DNA of 64,000 bases, taken from NCBI GenBank assembly GCA_037447655.1, contig JBBHKE010000374.1, positions 83,455-147,454 on the forward strand. Direction: 5' to 3'. The translations under genes and the position numbers were made by a program. Positions 59,801 to 64,000 of this stretch are shown piece after piece. Origin of the DNA: Zygnema cylindricum (Eukaryota > Streptophyta > Zygnematophyceae > Zygnematales > Zygnemataceae). The notes under the pieces were generated by a model, which was not told the DNA's origin, did not search any database, and saw only the letters and a list, made by a program, of their open reading frames with translations. How positions within the stretch are numbered: position 1 is the first letter of the stretch; each line of letters starts with the position of its first letter.

Positions 59801-61991
59801 ATTTTAGCAAATAGTGGGTATTTTATCAAGTGGGTGCTTTATTTTGTATGATAATTTTATATGTTAATAAGGTTTTTTGTTAAAGCAAGTGGGCATAAAG
59901 ATCGTAAATATTATTATTTGAGTGGTTATTTTAGGTGTTAGTGATGTGGGTTTTGATTGGTATGCAAGTGGGTAACAACAATTTGGGTGGTTCTTTTAAA
60001 AAATGTTAATAATGTATATATTTTTTTAAAGATAAGGTTTTTTATGGGTTTTTGCAGATGCAAAGAGTTAATTTTACTTATCCGGGAGCCCAAAAACAGA
60101 CTCTTTTTAGTATTACAGTCCAATGCTCACTCTCGAGTCGCGTCGCAGTCATCGGACCAAACGGAGCTGGAAAGTCAACTTTGATTAAACTTTTGACAGG
60201 AGAATTGGAAGCCGCTGTAAGTTTTCCTTTTTCATAATATTTTTGTGCTCAATTGTTTAGGTTTTAAGTTTTACATTATTTTCTGGTAGATATTCTATGT
60301 TGTTCTCCTAGGTCAGTTAACGTTGATCAAACTTTTGACCGGAGAACTGGAATCCGCTGTAGGCTTTTACTTTTTTATAATATTTTTGTACTAGATCGTT
60401 TAAATTTTCAGTTATACGTTATTTTCGGTAGAAGATATTCTATGTTCTTGTCTTTTTAAACAAACATAGAATTCTATGTTTTGTTGTTATTCATTCATCT
60501 TTTTTTTGTTTTGTGTATTACAGGATGGAATGGTATGGAAACATCCTAACCTCCGAGTAGCTTATGTGGCCCAACACGCCTTCCACCGTGTCGAACAACA
60601 TCTAGACTTTACTCCCAATGAATATATTCGATGGAGATATGCTTTTGGAGAGGACAGGGAGGAACATGAGAAAGTGAGTAGGAAACTGAAGGAAGAGGAG
60701 GAGAAAAAACTGGCGGAAAAAGTGGTGGTGGATGGGACGAAGAGAGTAGTCGATTGTCTTCTCGGACGGAGAAAATTGAAGAAGGGATATGAGTACGAGG
60801 TTCAGTGGAAAAATGGAGTGGATACGACATGGATGACTCGAGACCAGTGAGTGTTTTTTTTTTTATGTGCTTGTGTTTGTATTCGTATTTTATCCACTCT
60901 ATTATTAAGCTGAAAGGAATTCCTGCTTATAAACATAATAGTAATAATGAAACTATCATAAGGGAGTTGTGAGTTTGTTGGTCTTTCCTTTTTTTTCTTT
61001 TTGTTAAAACGGTAAATTCTGGAGGTGAGGCGATTTATTTGTTTTTTACAACCTCAGTAATTCTTGACAGTTATTTAGTTTGGGAAGGAGACTGTTGGAA
61101 TTGCTTTAGAAGGGATAACAGAGGTGATAAAATAGAAAGTTGAAATTTTTCTTTGAGGTTTTTTCATTTATTCACTGCATGTTAGACAATTTTCATTCAC
61201 TATTGACTTTAATTTGACAGTTTTTGCTCTGTTCCAATGCTAATCAGACCGGAAATTTAAAGATTTTCACAGTTTTTCTTTTATTTCATTTTCTTAAATC
61301 AAGTTGGATGACAACTGTTTTGTCGATTTTGACGGTTTTTCATTCGTTTCTGCTTTTCTTTTTTCTCTCTTTTTTTTTTTTGTATATCAGGTTAGAGGAT
61401 ATGGGTTTCGTGAAGTTGGTAAATGAAATCGATTCGAAAGAAGCGGCTCGGCAAGGTTTATTTAGTCGACCTTTAACTATTGCTGCGGTACAAAAACATT
61501 TAGAGGAGTTTGGATTGGAGCCCGAATTCGGTACCCATTCTCGAATTCGAGGTTTATCTGGAGGACAAAAAGTTAAATTAGTTCTCGGAGCCGCGATGTG
61601 GAATTGTCCCCATATGTTAGTATTAGACGAACCCACAAATTATCTTGATCGAGACTCCCTCGGAGCTTTAGCCGGTGCTATTCGAGAATATGGAGGAGGT
61701 GTGATTATGATTTCCCATAACTCGGAATTTACTTCGGCTCTTTGTCCCGAAGTTTGGAGAGTTGAGGCCGGTCGTTTGACGGCCGAGGGAGAACCAGCGT
61801 GGTTAAATAACGCAAAATTGGAGCAGAAAAAACAAGAGGATGAGATGATTGATGCTTTTGGGAATACGGTGAAAATTGTGGCACCGAAGAAAAAACTAAG
61901 TCGTAAGGAGGTGAAGGCGAAGGAGAAGGCGAGGAAGGCGAAAATCGCAGCGGGAGAACCCGTCAGTGATGAAGAAGATGACGACTATTAA
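56805..61991 (+). CDS. Translation elongation factor 3 (eEF3), with an in-frame TGA at codon 136
   Basis: Exons 56805-57581, 57829-58125, 58483-59502, 60058-60216, 60524-60846 and 61391-61991 join in frame (1058 codons; yeast eEF3 has 1044). Residues 1 to about 360 are HEAT repeats. ABC domain 1: Walker [10 protein letters not shown] (489-497), signature LSGGW (573), Walker [12 protein letters not shown] (594). ABC domain 2: Walker [10 protein letters not shown] (731), signature LSGGQ (914), Walker [12 protein letters not shown] (935). Between the last two motif sets lies the chromodomain-like insert (about 822-880, [13 protein letters not shown]) that distinguishes eEF3 from other ABCF proteins. 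A Lys-rich, acidic-ended tail follows. eEF3 is a ribosomal ATPase that releases E-site tRNA. TGA at 57210-57212 interrupts the HEAT region while alignment-like similarity continues on both sides. It may be a read error, a CGA-to-TGA mutation or a recoded stop. Confidence 0.9.
57210..57212 (+). other. In-frame TGA within eEF3 exon 1
   Basis: The codon follows ...ISAENSG and precedes [16 protein letters not shown] in the same frame. The pattern VR-A...I...A-K-LLP of eEF3 HEAT repeats runs through it. No in-frame intron can remove it. The nearest GT-AG pair would excise 91 nt (57183-57273), breaking the frame and deleting conserved helices. Confidence 0.85.
58190..58490 (+). repeat. Tandem duplication across the intron 2 / exon 3 border of eEF3
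   Basis: Three related starts follow one another: CAG|TGTTATCCATTCTGAAGGG (58181), CCAG|AAAAAGATGATTGTATTC (about 58331) and the real acceptor CCAG|AGAAAGGTGGTTTTATCC (58482). Each of the first two is followed by GTATTTATGAAATT..ATTAAAATC. The unit is about 150 bp. Confidence 0.75.
60171..60450 (+). repeat. Tandem duplication of exon 4's end in eEF3 intron 4
   Basis: The second unit (about 60311-60450) repeats ACTTTGATTAAACTTTTGACAGG...GAAGCCGCT|GTAAG as TTAACGTTGATCAAACTTTTGACC...GAATCCGCT|GTAGG, plus about 90 bp of intron. Preceded by GTCAG, it would make an in-frame 42-nt exon ([14 protein letters not shown]). Confidence 0.8.
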
Positions 61992-62920
61992 ATTTTCGAG
62001 GAAAAATTTAAAGGAAGGTTTGAAGAAAGGATTGAGAAAAAATTTGAGGGAAAGTTGGAGGAAATGTAAACTCAAGGAGATTTTTGAGAAAAGGTTTATT
62101 CGAGGTTTTATTTGTGGTCGTTGTTTTCTTTTCTTCATACTCTCAAGTGTTAGTATTAACTTTGAGTTTTCGTAAAACTGAGAATCTTGAGACATTTGAT
62201 CTTCATTTATAATTACTTTCGATTTTCTTTGATATTTCGTTTGTGGAATGATGAGGACTATCATTTCCACTTTTCGTCTTTTCTCAAAAAAGAAATAATT
62301 GGAGATCCTTGGGGATTTGATTTGACTGTTAAGTCCTATTTTTCGAGATTTATTTGGAAAAGTGATATTTGGTTAGGGATTCTTTTTTATGGGTTTTTAA
62401 AGTTTTTGCTTCTGTGAAATAAAATTTCTCCGTAGGTGATGATAACATGTACGATATAAAAGAAGGTTTCAGTTTTTTTTTTTTTTTTTTCCAGGTTTTG
62501 GAAAGTCCTTCAACTATCATGTCATTTTTTGGATTAAAAAAAGCTTCAATGGCCTCTTAAATACATGAGGTCCTTCAAAGGCCTTTTCTTTTTTTTGTAC
62601 TCTTTTTCTTTTTTCGACGTGGACGAATTATTATTTGGTGTTGATTTGTTCATTGGTAATATATGTTTTGCTATTAAAATTGACCTTTCTAATTTGAATG
62701 CTTGTTTTTTTTTTTAACCCAAATTAAAAATCAGTTTTGTTGACACTTTATTATCTAAGTGGCCCTTTCTATTTCTGCTTTTTGTGAACATGATTTAGTG
62801 TGGTGATTTCTTTAGTAAAGCGTTAACACTTTCTTCATTGCTACTCGTTTTGTGTCAAAGATTTTTTTGCCACTTAGAAGATTTTCTGTTGGATTATTAA
62901 TCTGATGGTTGCTACTGGAA
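61992..62920 (+). other. 3' flank of eEF3
   Basis: T- and A-rich sequence without exons. AATAAA at about 62420 is a candidate poly(A) signal. No terminator can be defined otherwise. Confidence 0.4.
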
Positions 62921-63215
62921 GGCAAAAGTCTCCCTCTCCTCCTCTTCCCTCTCCTCCTCCCTCTCCTCCCCCCTCTCCTCCTCCTCCCTCTGCCTCATCC
63001 TCTTATACTAATACAAAGTTTAAGAAATACACCGTGGATCAATAAAAACGGCAATAACATTAAAAAAACGTTTAATCTTGCAGTCAGGATATTATGCCCT
63101 CTAGTAACAAAAGAGCTTTAACACCTTTTTAGATATCTTTTAGATGTTGTTTTTTTGAATGGAAGAGGGAGGGAGGGAGGGAGAGAGGGAGGAGGGAGAG
63201 AAGGAAGAGGGAGGA
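62921..63215. repeat. CT tract and complementary GA tract
   Basis: CTCCTCTTCCCTCTCC repeats at 62929-62998 and GGGAGGGAGGGAGAGAGGG at 63164-63218 are complementary in type and about 170 bp apart, so they could pair. Confidence 0.75.
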
Positions 63216-63230
63216 GGGTCTTAAGTATTA

Positions 63231-63924
63231 GGGTGAAGTTCCACCAAGCGAAAAGTAGCGTAGTTTACAGAAATCCGCGACCCTCCGTACCAAATCGTAC
63301 CGCCTATTTTGTTTTAATACGAAAAACTACATTACAGAGAATCTTGCCGATACTCTCCGAAGGACTTGGAGGTAATACTGGCCGTCGGATGTTTCATCTG
63401 CGAGGAGTTCGCTTCATTTTTTTCTGTAACTGTCAACCCACCTCGAGGAGGCCACCTCGAGGAGGTGGGTTGGCAGATACAGAAAAAATAAAAAGCGTGA
63501 CACGCTGGACGATTAAGCTACGTGTCATGATGGAAAACCAACGAAAAATCTTAAGATTTGCACATGACACGTGGTTTCCAAAATACAACCGAAAATAAAA
63601 ACGATATTTCTTAACATTCCCTCGTCACGCTATTTTCGATAACTTAAAAAATGAGCTGGCGTACAGACTGGCGTTTGCAAAATGTATAAAAGTTTTGTCG
63701 AATGAAGATTCGTATGCAGGTACATGGTACGCAAGACAAGATTTGAAGTTAAGTTTGTCGGTGCTAAAATCTGAAAGATATTTAATATCTGATTGTAGCT
63801 TGCGTGGCGCCAATCAATTTAGAACACGTGGCTTACAAACTCTACGTGATGGAACTTCGACTCAATCGACCTGGTCTGTAGAGTTTGCCATACAATTACA
63901 GAAACGTATGATGGAACTTCACCC
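63231..63924 (+). mobile_element. Harbinger-like non-autonomous element (Hb-1), intact, TTA TSD
   Basis: Starts GGGTGAAGTTCCACCAAGCG and ends TATGATGGAACTTCACCC, with TTA at 63228-63230 and 63925-63927. It is 694 bp. It is the only uninterrupted copy of the family whose other copies at 19402-23330 and 29211-36143 are split. A perfect inverted CCACCTCGAGG pair lies near 63440-63470. No transposase. Confidence 0.85.
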
Positions 63925-64000
63925 TTAAAAACCAGAATTTGTCGCTTTAGACGTGACATTTGTAAATGTTATAAAGTATTCTGTCCATAGTTTTTTTTTT

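Overview
This is a eukaryotic nuclear window: spliced genes with GT-AG introns of about 250-1300 bp, set in dense transposon nests. Three host genes are supported. They are a VPS13/chorein-type lipid-transfer gene (3220-10629, plus strand, 3' end missing), a plant-type R2R3-MYB gene (11819-12942, minus strand, C-terminal part not found) and a translation elongation factor 3 gene (56805-61991, plus strand, with one in-frame TGA). The MYB repeats and Ty1/copia, hAT and Harbinger-like elements point to the green lineage. eEF3 is best known from fungi but also occurs in some algae, so an algal or early streptophyte host fits best. This is an inference, and I do not name a species.

Layout. 1-2410: hAT-like, mariner-like and Harbinger-like fragments with a 30-G run. 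3220-11484: VPS13-like gene running into purine repeats and a 10-N gap at 11485-11494. 11819-12942: convergent MYB gene. 13070-19400: single short DNA transposons, several with intact target-site duplications (TSDs). 19402-29211: Harbinger-like elements nested in one another, a solo LTR and a 4.4-kb gag-only copia element (Cop2). 29211-37360: a Harbinger-like element split by a 6.3-kb decayed copia (Cop1, itself carrying an LTR), then another Harbinger-like copy split by a hAT element. 40450-45581: a long CT tract, then two truncated copia elements joined tail to tail (Cop4, Cop5). 46594-50819: a second gag-only copia (Cop3). 51660-54210: hAT elements and a solo LTR. 56100-61991: eEF3. 63231-63924: the only uninterrupted copy of the Harbinger-like family that is split elsewhere in the window.

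Most copia LTRs here belong to one family. They share a TATAAAAGG box, a CACGTG-type motif about 240 bp upstream of it, and an ATG 20 nt before the LTR end. In Cop2 and Cop3 that ATG opens the gag frame. Cop2 and Cop3 lack integrase and reverse transcriptase in the same place, so they look like copies of one non-autonomous lineage mobilised by relatives such as Cop1 or Cop4.

A recurring theme in the host genes is local tandem duplication across splice sites: twice in eEF3 introns and once in the MYB intron. Each duplication leaves decoy exon pieces. All boundaries were read by eye, and no alignment or database search was run.
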